A stretch of DNA of 38,638 nucleotides, taken from contig JAHHIF010000070.1 in assembly GCA_019358875.1 (NCBI GenBank), positions 1 to 38,638 of the forward strand, in the 5' to 3' direction. Each line of letters begins with the position of its first letter. Position 1 is the stretch's first letter. Origin of the DNA: Symplocastrum torsivum CPER-KK1 (GTDB lineage: Bacteria; Cyanobacteriota; Cyanobacteriia; Cyanobacteriales; Coleofasciculaceae). The position numbers and the translations under genes are program-made. Of the stretch, positions 32,024 to 38,638 are shown in pieces. Below the pieces are notes generated by a model. The model was given only the letters and a program-made list of their open reading frames with translations. It was not told the DNA's origin and did not search any database.

Positions 32024-33394
32024 CTAGTTTAATATGCGCTTCATTTTTGCCGCCTTAAGCCAACTGGGAAATTCATTTAGAAGTCTTTCATATAGTTGTT
32101 CGTCAGTGATTTTTCCTAGATCATCTACATGAAAAAAGTCAGCGTTATCAACAGACCGACCACTCATTGTATCTAGTCTTTCCAGAATTCCATAGCTAGA
32201 ACCAGCCAATCCAACAAATTGCCAAAATATAGGATATTTGGCTGCATCAACCATAGCTTTTTTTATTCCTTGCTCATCAATAACACCTCCATCGCTAAGA
32301 AATACAACAAATGTAGGCAGCTTACTAGGCTTTTCCTGAGTGTATTTTTTTATTACATCTCGTATGACAGGAGGTTCATTGTTTCCGCCACCTAATTCCA
32401 GCATGAGAGAGGGCATTTTAAAAAGCAATAAAGCCTTCTTCATTCCCCCGCATTCTTTTTGGATGTATCCATCGACATTTGCTTCTCTTACAGATTCTGT
32501 TCTTTTGAATTTTGAGCCGAAAAACCAAACATCTAATGTGCCATCATCATCTAGTCTACTAGCCACTGGAACTATTCTTTCAAGAAACGCTTGTACTGCA
32601 CCAGAACCATATTGACGCATCATAGAACCAGAAATATCTAAAACCAAAGCGACTCTTGCTACAACATTATCAATATCTTTCTTTTTAAGAACAATATCTA
32701 CTTTTGTTTTTAGAAGATTAATGTCTGCTCTTTTTGTTATATCAATAGGCTGCGGTTTTGGATTTTGATCGTGAGTTATTAACGGACTCTCTACTTTAGG
32801 TTTTTGTTTCTCTTCTTCCTCTTTCGTCTCAACATTATACTTATCTACAAAAGTTTGTAATCCAGCATTATAACCTTGTCCGACCGCCTGAAACCTCCAG
32901 CCTCCGTCCTTTTTATACAACCGACCAAACTCTAAAGCCGTCTCTTGAGAAAAAGCCTCTTTTAAATCGTACCGAGCCAACTCGCTTCCCGTTTCCTGAT
33001 TAGAAAGTTTGATAAAGGCATTTTTTATTTGGCTGAAATTCTGATTTTTTTCCTGTCCTTCGTGGATGGTGACAACAAAAACTATTTCCTGAATTGCAGA
33101 ATTTACCTGGGTCAATTCTATATGAATCGTCTCATCATCTCCTTCGCCTTGACCCGTTTTGTTATCTCCTGAGTGTGTCAAAGAACCATCCAGTGATTTT
33201 AGATTATTGTAGAATACAAAGTACTTTTCATCAGGAACTCTGCCATCTTTATTTAACATGAACACAGAGGCATCAATATCATAACTTCGTCCTGTATTAC
33301 TCATCTCCCAACCCAAGCCAATGCTAACCTTCTTTAAATCGGGAGCTTCTTTAGAAAGATTAAACCGATCGCCTTTGATTAATTGAATTCCCAT
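32024..33394 (-). CDS. TerD domain fused to von Willebrand A domain (TerF-like)
   Basis: 456 residues. The N-terminal TerD domain (1-190) keeps the calcium-binding acidic loops (YDIDAS near 38-43, GDNKTGQGEGDDE 76-88). A charged linker (190-225) leads to a vWA domain with the MIDAS motif LDISGSM (252-258) and an FLSDGG strand. This TerD-vWA architecture is that of TerF-type proteins in tellurite-resistance/stress systems, thought to assemble at membranes in response to chemical damage or phage. It is downstream of two more TerD genes on the same strand, separated from them by a hairpin terminator that may reduce its expression. TerB, TerC and kinase/ligase partners are absent. Confidence 0.85.
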   Translation of the reverse strand: MGIQLIKGDRFNLSKEAPDLKKVSIGLGWEMSNTGRSYDIDASVFMLNKDGRVPDEKYFVFYNNLKSLDGSLTHSGDNKTGQGEGDDETIHIELTQVNSAIQEIVFVVTIHEGQEKNQNFSQIKNAFIKLSNQETGSELARYDLKEAFSQETALEFGRLYKKDGGWRFQAVGQGYNAGLQTFVDKYNVETKEEEEKQKPKVESPLITHDQNPKPQPIDITKRADINLLKTKVDIVLKKKDIDNVVARVALVLDISGSMMRQYGSGAVQAFLERIVPVASRLDDDGTLDVWFFGSKFKRTESVREANVDGYIQKECGGMKKALLLFKMPSLMLELGGGNNEPPVIRDVIKKYTQEKPSKLPTFVVFLSDGGVIDEQGIKKAMVDAAKYPIFWQFVGLAGSSYGILERLDTMSGRSVDNADFFHVDDLGKITDEQLYERLLNEFPSWLKAAKMKRILN

Positions 33395-33445
33395 CTTGGA
33401 TATATCCTTTAGGTATAAGAATCACTAATTAGTTAAGCATCTAAT

Positions 33446-33480
33446 AAAAAAGGGGGGTATTTATCGTTGTCCCCCCCTTT
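33446..33480 (-). terminator. Rho-independent terminator between TerD genes
   Basis: On the minus strand a GC stem (AAAGGGGGG paired with CCCCCCTTT) with a 13-base loop ends in a T-run (complement of 33446-33451). It lies between two same-strand Ter genes, so it likely attenuates the TerD-vWA gene. Confidence 0.7.
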
Positions 33481-33524
33481 CTATTGATTCAAGCTTCTAT
33501 TTCTTAGGCTTCGTTAAATAGCCC

Positions 33525-34097
33525 CTAAGAGGCATACTTGTCTACAAAAGTCTGAAGCCCTGCATTATAGCCCGCTCCAACTGCCTGAAATCTCCACTCA
33601 CCATCTTTTTTGTAAAGTTTACCGAATTCAATGGCAGTTTCTCGCGAGAAATCCTCATCTAACTCATACTTTGCAACTTGTTTTTCTGTAGCATTGTCAT
33701 AAATTCTGATGAACGAGTTTCTGACTTGACCAAAGTTTTGCTTTCTTTGCTCTGCTTCATGAATGGTTACAACAAAAATGATTTCTTGAACAGAAGCATC
33801 TACTTTGCTCAAATCAATTTCAATTGTCTCATCATCCCCAGAACCCTCTCCAGTTCTGCTATCTCCCTTGTGTTTAACAGAACCATCCGGTGATGTTGAA
33901 TTATTGTAGAATACTAAATATTTTTCGGTAGGAATTTTTCCATTGGCTCCCAGCATAAATATCGAAGCATCCAAGTCAAAGCCTGAACCTGTATCTGTCT
34001 GATTAATATCCCAACCCAAACCAATTCCAGCATTTTTCAAACCGGGTGCTTCTTTGGAGAGATTAATCCGCTCGCCCTTGCTTAGGTTAATAGACAT
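33525..34097 (-). CDS. terD: TerD-family calcium-binding stress protein
   Basis: 190 residues, single TerD domain: INLSKGERINLSKEAPGL start, FDLDAS (about 40-45), GDSRTGEGSGDDE (about 78-90) calcium loops, and FGKLYKKDGEWRFQAVGAGY near the C-terminus. TerD/TerE proteins bind two calcium ions and associate with the membrane in tellurite, phage and colicin resistance. It is closely similar to the TerD part of the TerD-vWA neighbour, so a recent duplication is likely. The symbol is family-level; TerE is equally possible. Confidence 0.88.
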   Translation of the reverse strand: MSINLSKGERINLSKEAPGLKNAGIGLGWDINQTDTGSGFDLDASIFMLGANGKIPTEKYLVFYNNSTSPDGSVKHKGDSRTGEGSGDDETIEIDLSKVDASVQEIIFVVTIHEAEQRKQNFGQVRNSFIRIYDNATEKQVAKYELDEDFSRETAIEFGKLYKKDGEWRFQAVGAGYNAGLQTFVDKYAS

Positions 34098-34194
34098 ATT
34101 TTCTACCTCTTTCTACAAAATGACTTCTATTCGGAGTTAACATTCAGTTGATTTACCCAAGCTTGTAGGGTTCATCCAGGTACTCAGAGAGTAG

Positions 34195-34797
34195 TTAAGT
34201 ATAGGATTTCAAAAGTTCTCCTAAACCATTCACGCTAATGCCGTTGCCAACGGCTCCCATTTTCCACTCATCATTATGCTTGTAGATTTCAGCCATAATC
34301 ATTCCCGTCATACCTGTGTATTCAGCTCCCGATAGGTTATACCGAGCAAGTTCTTGATGATTAGACGTATTGACTAAGCGCACAAAGGCATTTTTAACCT
34401 GTCCAAAGTCTTGTTTACGAGAGATAGACTCGTAAATGTTAACCGTAAAGACCAGTTTCGTAATATCCGGTGGTATCCGAGACAAATCAATAAGGATCTG
34501 CTCGTCATCTCCATCTCCTGCACCAGTGAGATTATCACCCAAGTGGGTAATTGCTCCTGATGGGTGGCTTAGATTACCGAAATAAACTACGTTGGCTTGG
34601 TTAGTCCATTTGTCATTGCTATTCAAGCAAATAACTGACGCATCTAGGTCGCAGTCTTTAGTATTGCTGAAAGCGCCAAAAACACCACCGCCTGCTCGTT
34701 TTGATACATCCCAACCCAGTCCACACATGAGCTTTGTAAGACCAGGTGCCTCTTTAGCAAGCGAGATGCGCTGTCCTTTTTGTAGGTTAATTCCCAT
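34195..34797 (-). CDS. TerD-family protein, TerZ-like
   Basis: 200 residues. TerD domain with an insertion (RAGGGVFGAFSNTKDCDLDA) and calcium loops CDLDAS and GDNLTGAGDGDDE. MIMAEIYKHNDEWKMGAVG is at the end. The inserted segment and the C-terminal pattern resemble TerZ/TerA-type rather than TerD/TerE. First intact gene of the minus-strand Ter cluster, 12 bases after the stop of a decayed TerD paralogue. Confidence 0.85.
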   Translation of the reverse strand: MGINLQKGQRISLAKEAPGLTKLMCGLGWDVSKRAGGGVFGAFSNTKDCDLDASVICLNSNDKWTNQANVVYFGNLSHPSGAITHLGDNLTGAGDGDDEQILIDLSRIPPDITKLVFTVNIYESISRKQDFGQVKNAFVRLVNTSNHQELARYNLSGAEYTGMTGMIMAEIYKHNDEWKMGAVGNGISVNGLGELLKSYT

Positions 34798-34809
34798 ATA
34801 TTTTGCCTC

Positions 34810-35049
34810 TTAGCTGTAGCGCTCAAGTAGTGCTTGTCGGCAGCCCTAATAACCTGCTCCCACTGTATTAAGACACTACTCCCCGTCTTTACGGTAAAGT
34901 TCAGCCATAATCAGTGCTGTCTCTAGGAGGTAGTCTTCCACAAGAGTATAGCGGACAGTTTCCTGTTTTGTCTGGGCATTCAGGACACACAAGGCATTTT
35001 GTACTTGACCAAAATTCGGATTACGTTGTTGTGCCTCATGAACAGTTTT
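34810..35049 (-). pseudogene. TerD pseudogene with in-frame nonsense mutations
   Basis: In one frame the sequence reads VHEAQQRNPNFGQVQNALCV, later IMAELYRKDGE-stop, and after the stop VGAGY-stop and a terminal QALLERYS. This is the C-terminal half of a TerD domain, with TAG where Trp is expected (34876-34878) and a second TAG (34846-34848). The N-terminal half is not recognisable upstream. It lies immediately before the intact TerZ-like gene and is therefore a dead fourth paralogue. Confidence 0.8.
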
Positions 35050-35412
35050 GTCCTTTTGCCAGTGAAACTGCCATTATTCAGTCTTCTGCTAGTTAATCAG
35101 GAGTACACCCTACAAGGTAGACTGCCTCAAAGTTCCCTGCATCCGTAAAATTACCGAAAACGTTTTCCTATGTTTCGCTGGTTTAAAAGACGCTGAAAAA
35201 TAAAAAGCCTCGCTGTGAGGCGAAGCTTTTGTCATCAGGGTGCATCTACTTACCTTCTTCTTCAAGAGGCTTGTACCCTGCTCAGGAAGAATCCTAGGTT
35301 TCAGCTACTTTGCCGTTTTGACAGCACCCCTTGCTTTACACCTAAAAGCAGCTATGCAGGTATAAAGTTGTACCGCACCGCAGCCACTTATCTCAAAAAG
35401 GGGATTAGCACC
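35050..35412. other. Spacer with decayed sequence
   Basis: No intact gene. A short minus-strand stretch near 35105-35160 reads protein-like (FGNFTDAGNFEAVYLVG), probably more decay of the Ter region. A hairpin and the right copy of the recombinase-end repeat are listed separately. Confidence 0.4.
35202..35230. terminator. Hairpin with A- and T-tracts, possible bidirectional terminator
   Basis: GCCTC (35207-35211) pairs with GAGGC (35217-35221), flanked by AAAAA on the left and CTTTT on the right. It lies downstream of the tyrosine recombinase gene on the minus strand. Confidence 0.45.
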
Positions 35413-35441
35413 TCAAAAAACCAAAGTAGCGATCGCCTCAT
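35345..35441 (-). repeat. Recombinase 3'-end repeat, intact copy (right boundary)
   Basis: Covers the last codons and stop of the tyrosine recombinase gene plus about 70 bases downstream; a diverged copy in the same orientation is at 31793-31889. The pair brackets the TerD cluster. Confidence 0.7.
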
Positions 35442-35979
35442 CCAAATCCTCATCCAGCACCTCCAGGTACTTTTGCAAAGCCGACAAGGTTTTGTGCCCT
35501 GAGATTTTCTGAATTACCTTCAACGGCACACCCCGCTTGTGCATCTGAGTCAGACAGGTGCGGCGAAAGCTGTGAGTGCTGGCGCCTTCGATACGCAGTT
35601 CCAGAAACGCCGCCCGTAGAATCTTATCCGCTGAATCCGGGTGAATGTGCCCTCGACCATGACGACCTGGGAACAGGTAAACCTTCTGTGAGGAGTAATT
35701 TTCTAATAGCACTCTCAACTCACCTCCCACCGGAATCGAACGAGTCGAGCTTTTTCCTTTAGTGTTGCCTCGACGGATTGTGACACGGGGTCTGATGCTG
35801 CCATCTATCGAATAGACATCTTTAGTGTGCAGAGAGCAAGCTTCAGCAATGCGAGCACCCGTGTAGAGACACACCCCGAACAAAGCGCGATCGCGTGCTG
35901 TCTTTAAACCCGACTCAAACAAACTTTTTATCTCATCGGGTGCTAAGATTTTGGCTTGGTCATGACGGTCTATTTTCAT
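35413..35979 (-). CDS. Compact tyrosine recombinase (catalytic domain only)
   Basis: 188 residues. All active-site residues are present: Arg43 (TGARIAEA), Lys near 74-76 (GNTKGK), His136 and Arg139 (HSFRR), His162 (SGH) and Tyr171 (KYLEV). It lacks the N-terminal SAM-like core-binding domain of XerC/D and integrases. Such short forms resemble FimB-type or cyanobacterial XisA-unrelated recombinases and may act at nearby sites. A partial duplicate of its 3' end 3.5 kb away suggests it recombined at or near its own end. An inverted repeat sits just upstream of the ATG. Confidence 0.85.
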   Translation of the reverse strand: MKIDRHDQAKILAPDEIKSLFESGLKTARDRALFGVCLYTGARIAEACSLHTKDVYSIDGSIRPRVTIRRGNTKGKSSTRSIPVGGELRVLLENYSSQKVYLFPGRHGRGHIHPDSADKILRAAFLELRIEGASTHSFRRTCLTQMHKRGVPLKVIQKISGHKTLSALQKYLEVLDEDLDEAIATLVF

Positions 35980-35988
35980 AACTTAACC

Positions 35989-36020
35989 TTACACCGACAA
36001 ATAAAAGTATTCCGGTGTAA
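35989..36020. promoter_or_regulatory. Inverted repeat upstream of the compact recombinase
   Basis: TTACACCG (35989-35996) and CGGTGTAA (36013-36020), perfect 8-bp arms 16 bases apart, 10 bases upstream of the ATG. Could be a recombinase arm-binding site or an operator. The rest of 35980-36160 shows nothing else. Confidence 0.4.
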
Positions 36021-36160
36021 ACCCCTGTAACCTTGACAACTCGTTGCCTCTTTCCCTCAGACAGCTCGGCTTAACTAGAACTTATCAATTGCTGAACTTT
36101 CTGAAATACCTCAAACCCTTATTCTCTCGTTATTAGTATAAATTTTGTTTATCTAATCTG

Positions 36161-36538
36161 TTATTGCCGCCGCTCCTGCCTTGACCGCAATGCTTTTAGT
36201 AACTCATCTCGGTTAGAGCCAGCTTGCTCCAGGAACTGAGCGATCGCCTCTTCTACAATCACCTCTTTATAAGGAGTGCTGCTCTTACCCAGTTCTAGCT
36301 GTAGCTGCAAGTGAAACTTGTCTAACTGCTGCAACACGGCTTCACTTAGCTGAAATGTTGCCTTGCGGATTCTTGACTTGTCAGCTTGTTGGCTTAATGA
36401 CTTGCCAGCTTGTTGACTTGTTGGCTTGTAATCGGGTTGACTGGCTGGCTGGCTCAACTGCTCAAACCCTGCTAAGACTTTATCGGTAGAAGACAAGGGG
36501 TCATTCTCATCGTTTAGCCGAGCGCGTCTTTTTGCCAC
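36161..36538 (-). CDS. RHH-type partner of ParA (ParB-like adaptor)
   Basis: 125 residues from a GTG at 36538 with GGAGAA upstream. The N-terminal 55 residues are low-complexity with an 8-residue repeat (SQQAGKSL/SQQADKSR). The C-terminal part (RKATFQLSEAVLQQLDKFHL, then YKEVIVEEAIAQFLEQ) has the RHH pattern of small centromere-binding partners of type Ib ParA. It overlaps the ParA gene by 32 bases, the normal order. Its own repeats resemble the inverted repeats upstream of ParA. Confidence 0.7.
   Translation of the reverse strand: MAKRRARLNDENDPLSSTDKVLAGFEQLSQPASQPDYKPTSQQAGKSLSQQADKSRIRKATFQLSEAVLQQLDKFHLQLQLELGKSSTPYKEVIVEEAIAQFLEQAGSNRDELLKALRSRQERRQ
36374..36416. repeat. 24-bp repeats resembling partition sites, inside the ParB-like gene
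   Basis: TGACTTGTCAGCTTGTTGG (36374-36392) and TGACTTGCCAGCTTGTTGA (36398-36416) match at 17 of 19 bases, with a third partial copy from about 36413. The element GCTTGTTGAC also occurs, inverted, upstream of ParA near 37325-37334. Confidence 0.6.
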
Positions 36539-37289
36539 GTCCTTGTTCTCCTATTATTAATTTTGCGATCGCTTTATAGGGAGTCACCAATCTTTGCTCC
36601 GACGCATAGTGGTGGATGGGTTCCCCTGCCAGATTGGACTCAGCAAACTTGACTGACTTAGGCACAGGGTCAAAGACTGGGATATCCTTAAATCGTTTTT
36701 GCAAGGAGGCTAAGACATCCTGAGTCATGATGGTGTTCATCTCTGCCATCGTCGGCAGAACCCCCAGAATCCTCAAACTCGGATTGAGCCGTCGCTGGAT
36801 ACTCTGGATTGTCTCCAGCAGGGAGGCGAGTCCTTTGAGGGCAAAAAACTGGCACTGCACTGGAATTAAAACGGCATCGGCTGCCGATAAAGCGTTGATT
36901 GTCAGCAGTCCCAAGCTGGGTGGGCAGTCAATCAGAATGTGTTGAAACTGAGCGAGAGCTGGCTCTAGTCGTTCCTTGAGGATAAGAAAGTTGCCCACCT
37001 TTGCTAGAAGCTCAGTTTCCCCTTTGGCAAGAGTTATGTCAGCCGGGAGTAAGCTGAGTCCAGATTGGGTGGGGATAACTGCCTCCAGAACCTCCGCTTG
37101 CTCGGTAATCACGTCATAGGTGGTTAACTGACTCTCTTGGACTTCCACACCTAGTCCAATGGTGAGATTGGCTTGGGGGTCTAGGTCGATGACTAGGCAG
37201 GAACGGCTCTCGACCAATAACCCACCCAGGCAGATGGTAGACGTGGTCTTGGCTACTCCCCCCTTTTGATTTGCCAGTGCTATAATCAT
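36507..37289 (-). CDS. parA: ParA-family partition ATPase
   Basis: 260 residues. NQKGGVAKTT (7-16) is the deviant Walker A with signature lysine, LVIDLDPQANLT (32-43) is Walker A', and ILIDCPPSLGLL (about 115-126) is Walker B. There is no N-terminal HTH, so it is a type Ib ParA. It forms ATP-dependent gradients on the nucleoid that position plasmid copies with an adaptor bound at parS. The adaptor gene overlaps its end by 32 bases. Inverted repeats directly upstream (37301-37333) are the likely operator or centromere. Confidence 0.92.
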   Translation of the reverse strand: MIIALANQKGGVAKTTSTICLGGLLVESRSCLVIDLDPQANLTIGLGVEVQESQLTTYDVITEQAEVLEAVIPTQSGLSLLPADITLAKGETELLAKVGNFLILKERLEPALAQFQHILIDCPPSLGLLTINALSAADAVLIPVQCQFFALKGLASLLETIQSIQRRLNPSLRILGVLPTMAEMNTIMTQDVLASLQKRFKDIPVFDPVPKSVKFAESNLAGEPIHHYASEQRLVTPYKAIAKLIIGEQGRGKKTRSAKR

Positions 37290-37300
37290 AGATTTTTGGT

Positions 37301-37333
37301 GTCAGCAAGCTGACTGGTTAACTTGTCAACAAG
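37301..37333. promoter_or_regulatory. Candidate parS/operator upstream of ParA
   Basis: GTCAGC-AA-GCTGAC (37301-37314) and CTTGT-CA-ACAAG (37322-37333) are adjacent palindromes 11 bases before the ParA start, related to the repeats inside the partner gene. The remaining gap to 37407 shows nothing else clear. Confidence 0.55.
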
Positions 37334-37407
37334 CCATAAAGTCAGCAATATCATCCTCTAAGGCAACCAACAACGCAATGCTAGTTCAAGCCTCTCCTTT
37401 TTACTTT

Positions 37408-38638
37408 TTACTGTTGAGTGTTAATCCCCTCACACAGAAGCTTATCGCTCTCCTTCACATCGGGGTTAGTCGTCAGATAATCCCGCAGCCAATTGCAACC
37501 TCGTGCCAGCAGTTGCTCTAAATTTTCCATCCGCCACAAGCGCACCGTGCCGTCAACTGAACCACTGGCAATCGTTTGACCATCCGGGCTAAAACTGACA
37601 CTCCAGACAGCGCTCTCATGACCTCGGAAGATCGCTAACTGGTTGCCTTGCCTGTCCCACAAGCGCACCGTGCGGTCATCTGAAGCACTGGCAATCGTTT
37701 GACCATCTGGGCTAAAACTGACACTCCAGACAGCGCTCTCATGACCGAGTAAGGGTTGACCAATCGGGTTGCCTTGCCTGTCCCACAAGCGCACCGTGCG
37801 GTCAACTGAAGCACTGGCAATCGTTTGACCATCTGGGCTAAAACTGACACTATTGACACGGCTCTGATGACCGAGTAAGGGTTGACCAATCGGGTTGCCT
37901 TGCCTGTCCCACAAGCGCACCGTGCCGTCAACTGAAGCACTGGCAATCGTTTGACCATCCGGGCTAACACTGACACTATTGACACGGCTGACACGGCTCT
38001 GATGACGTTTGAAGGGTTGACCAATCGGGTTGCCTTGCCTGTCCCACACGCGCACCGTGCCGTCAACTGAAGTACTGGCAATCGTTAGATCATTCGGGCT
38101 AAACCTGACACTCCAGACAGCGCTCTCATGACCGAGTAAGGGTTGACCAATCGGGTTGCCTTGCCTGTCCCACAAGCTCAACGTGCCGTCAGATAAAGCA
38201 CTGGCAATCGTTTGACCATCCGGGCTAAAACTGACACTCCAGACACTGTTCTCATGACTGAAGGGTTGACCAATCGGGTTGCCTTGCCTGTCCCACAAGC
38301 GCACCGTGCCGTCAACTGAAGCACTGGCAATCGTTTGACCATCCGGGCTAAAACTGACACTATTGACACTGTTCTGATGACCTTTGAAGGGTTGACCAAT
38401 CGGGTTGCCTTGCCTGTCCCACAAGCGCACCGTGCCGTCAACTGAAGCACTGGCAATCGTTTGACCATCCCGGCTAAAACTGACACTATTGACACTGTTC
38501 TGATGACCGAGTAAGGGTTGACCAATCGGGTTGCCTTGCCTGTCCCACAAGCGCACCGTGCCGTCAACTGAAGCACTGGCAATCGTTTGACCATCCCGGC
38601 TAAAACTGACACTATTGACACTGCTCTGATGACCTTTG
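37408..38638 (-). CDS. WD40 array and C-terminus of the STAND NTPase-WD40 protein (3' part of the junction-spanning gene)
   Basis: This is the C-terminal part of the gene that starts at 3948, not a separate gene: the frame is open to the window end, and the only internal start is a GTG inside a blade. It encodes WD40 blades of about 42 residues built on GH..SVxSVSFSPDGQTIAS and TVRLWDRQGNPIGQP. Twelve distinct blades are seen over the whole gene once the terminal overlap is removed. Some blades vary: one is lengthened (SRVSRVNSV), one has SPNDLT in place of SPDGQT, and one has TLSLW in place of TVRLW. The tail after the last blade (MENLEQLLARGCNWLRDYL) resembles the ending common in cyanobacterial WD40 proteins. 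Nucleotide repeats are nearly identical, so blade number could be miscounted by the assembly. The array should fold into one or two beta-propellers for protein or ligand recognition. Confidence 0.88.
   Translation of the reverse strand, partial: KGHQSSVNSVSFSRDGQTIASASVDGTVRLWDRQGNPIGQPLLGHQNSVNSVSFSRDGQTIASASVDGTVRLWDRQGNPIGQPFKGHQNSVNSVSFSPDGQTIASASVDGTVRLWDRQGNPIGQPFSHENSVWSVSFSPDGQTIASALSDGTLSLWDRQGNPIGQPLLGHESAVWSVRFSPNDLTIASTSVDGTVRVWDRQGNPIGQPFKRHQSRVSRVNSVSVSPDGQTIASASVDGTVRLWDRQGNPIGQPLLGHQSRVNSVSFSPDGQTIASASVDRTVRLWDRQGNPIGQPLLGHESAVWSVSFSPDGQTIASASDDRTVRLWDRQGNQLAIFRGHESAVWSVSFSPDGQTIASGSVDGTVRLWRMENLEQLLARGCNWLRDYLTTNPDVKESDKLLCEGINTQQ
38512..38638. repeat. Terminal 127-bp direct repeat, right copy (circular contig overlap)
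   Basis: Identical to bases 1-127; see that entry. It covers slightly more than one 126-bp WD40 unit. The neighbouring units differ at several positions, so the match is not simply what any two units would give. Confidence 0.9.

Noticed and set aside
38512..38638. A true frameshift in the WD40 gene at the window ends
   Set aside because: The one-base shift arises only if the ends are abutted; removing the identical 127-base overlap restores the frame.

Overview
The window reads as one complete circular plasmid of a cyanobacterium. Its first 127 bases (1-127) and last 127 bases (38512-38638) are identical, as an untrimmed k-mer overlap would be, so the unique circle would be 38,511 bp. A WD40 gene runs in frame across that junction. 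Cyanobacterial origin is inferred from scattered HIP1 palindromes (GCGATCGC, for example near 3494, 16575, 20825, 21285, 27795 and 36240) and from the gene families present (STAND-WD40 proteins, RTX repeats, a large tyrosine recombinase, a Toprim-SF3 replication protein).

Layout. (1) Junction to 5.3 kb, minus strand: an AAA/STAND ATPase translationally coupled to a giant protein combining an N-terminal alpha/beta domain, TPR-like helices, a STAND NTPase, a membrane segment, a coiled coil and WD40 repeats. (2) 6.0-9.1 kb: an orphan RTX protein, a MITE-like element and a 699-residue tyrosine recombinase. (3) 9.5-15.2 kb, minus strand: replication region with a small RHH-like protein, an unknown gene, the primase-helicase replication protein and a KfrA-like DNA-binding coiled-coil protein. 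(4) 15.7-21.7 kb: an RHH repressor divergent from a plus-strand operon with a ParM-like actin, a ParR-like adaptor, small soluble proteins, three membrane proteins and an FtsK/HerA-type ATPase, followed by a non-coding CATCTA repeat cluster. (5) 21.9-24.0 kb: small regulators, a membrane-anchored protein, a zinc-ribbon protein and a hairpin-rich spacer. (6) 24.1-31.5 kb: a tight eight-gene plus-strand island behind twin operator-like inverted repeats. It holds a nucleotidyltransferase-fold protein, an XRE-ImmA regulator, a DUF4186-like zinc protein, a radical SAM enzyme, a DPPW methyltransferase, an ASCH protein, a P-loop kinase and a dGTPase. (7) 32.0-35.1 kb: a minus-strand TerD cluster with a TerD-vWA fusion and a nonsense-mutated TerD pseudogene, bracketed by diverged copies of the 3' end of a tyrosine recombinase gene. 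(8) 35.4-37.3 kb: that recombinase and a ParA/RHH partition pair.

How it fits together. Replication (Toprim-SF3 protein), segregation (an actin-type and a ParA-type system) and recombination (two tyrosine recombinases) form the backbone. The accessory load looks like defence or stress functions: the STAND-WD40 pair, the TerD cluster and the 24-31 kb island. The island is the best candidate for an undescribed system, because it combines base or nucleotide modification chemistry with a nucleotide kinase, a dNTP hydrolase and an ASCH domain under one regulator. No tRNA, rRNA or CRISPR array was seen.
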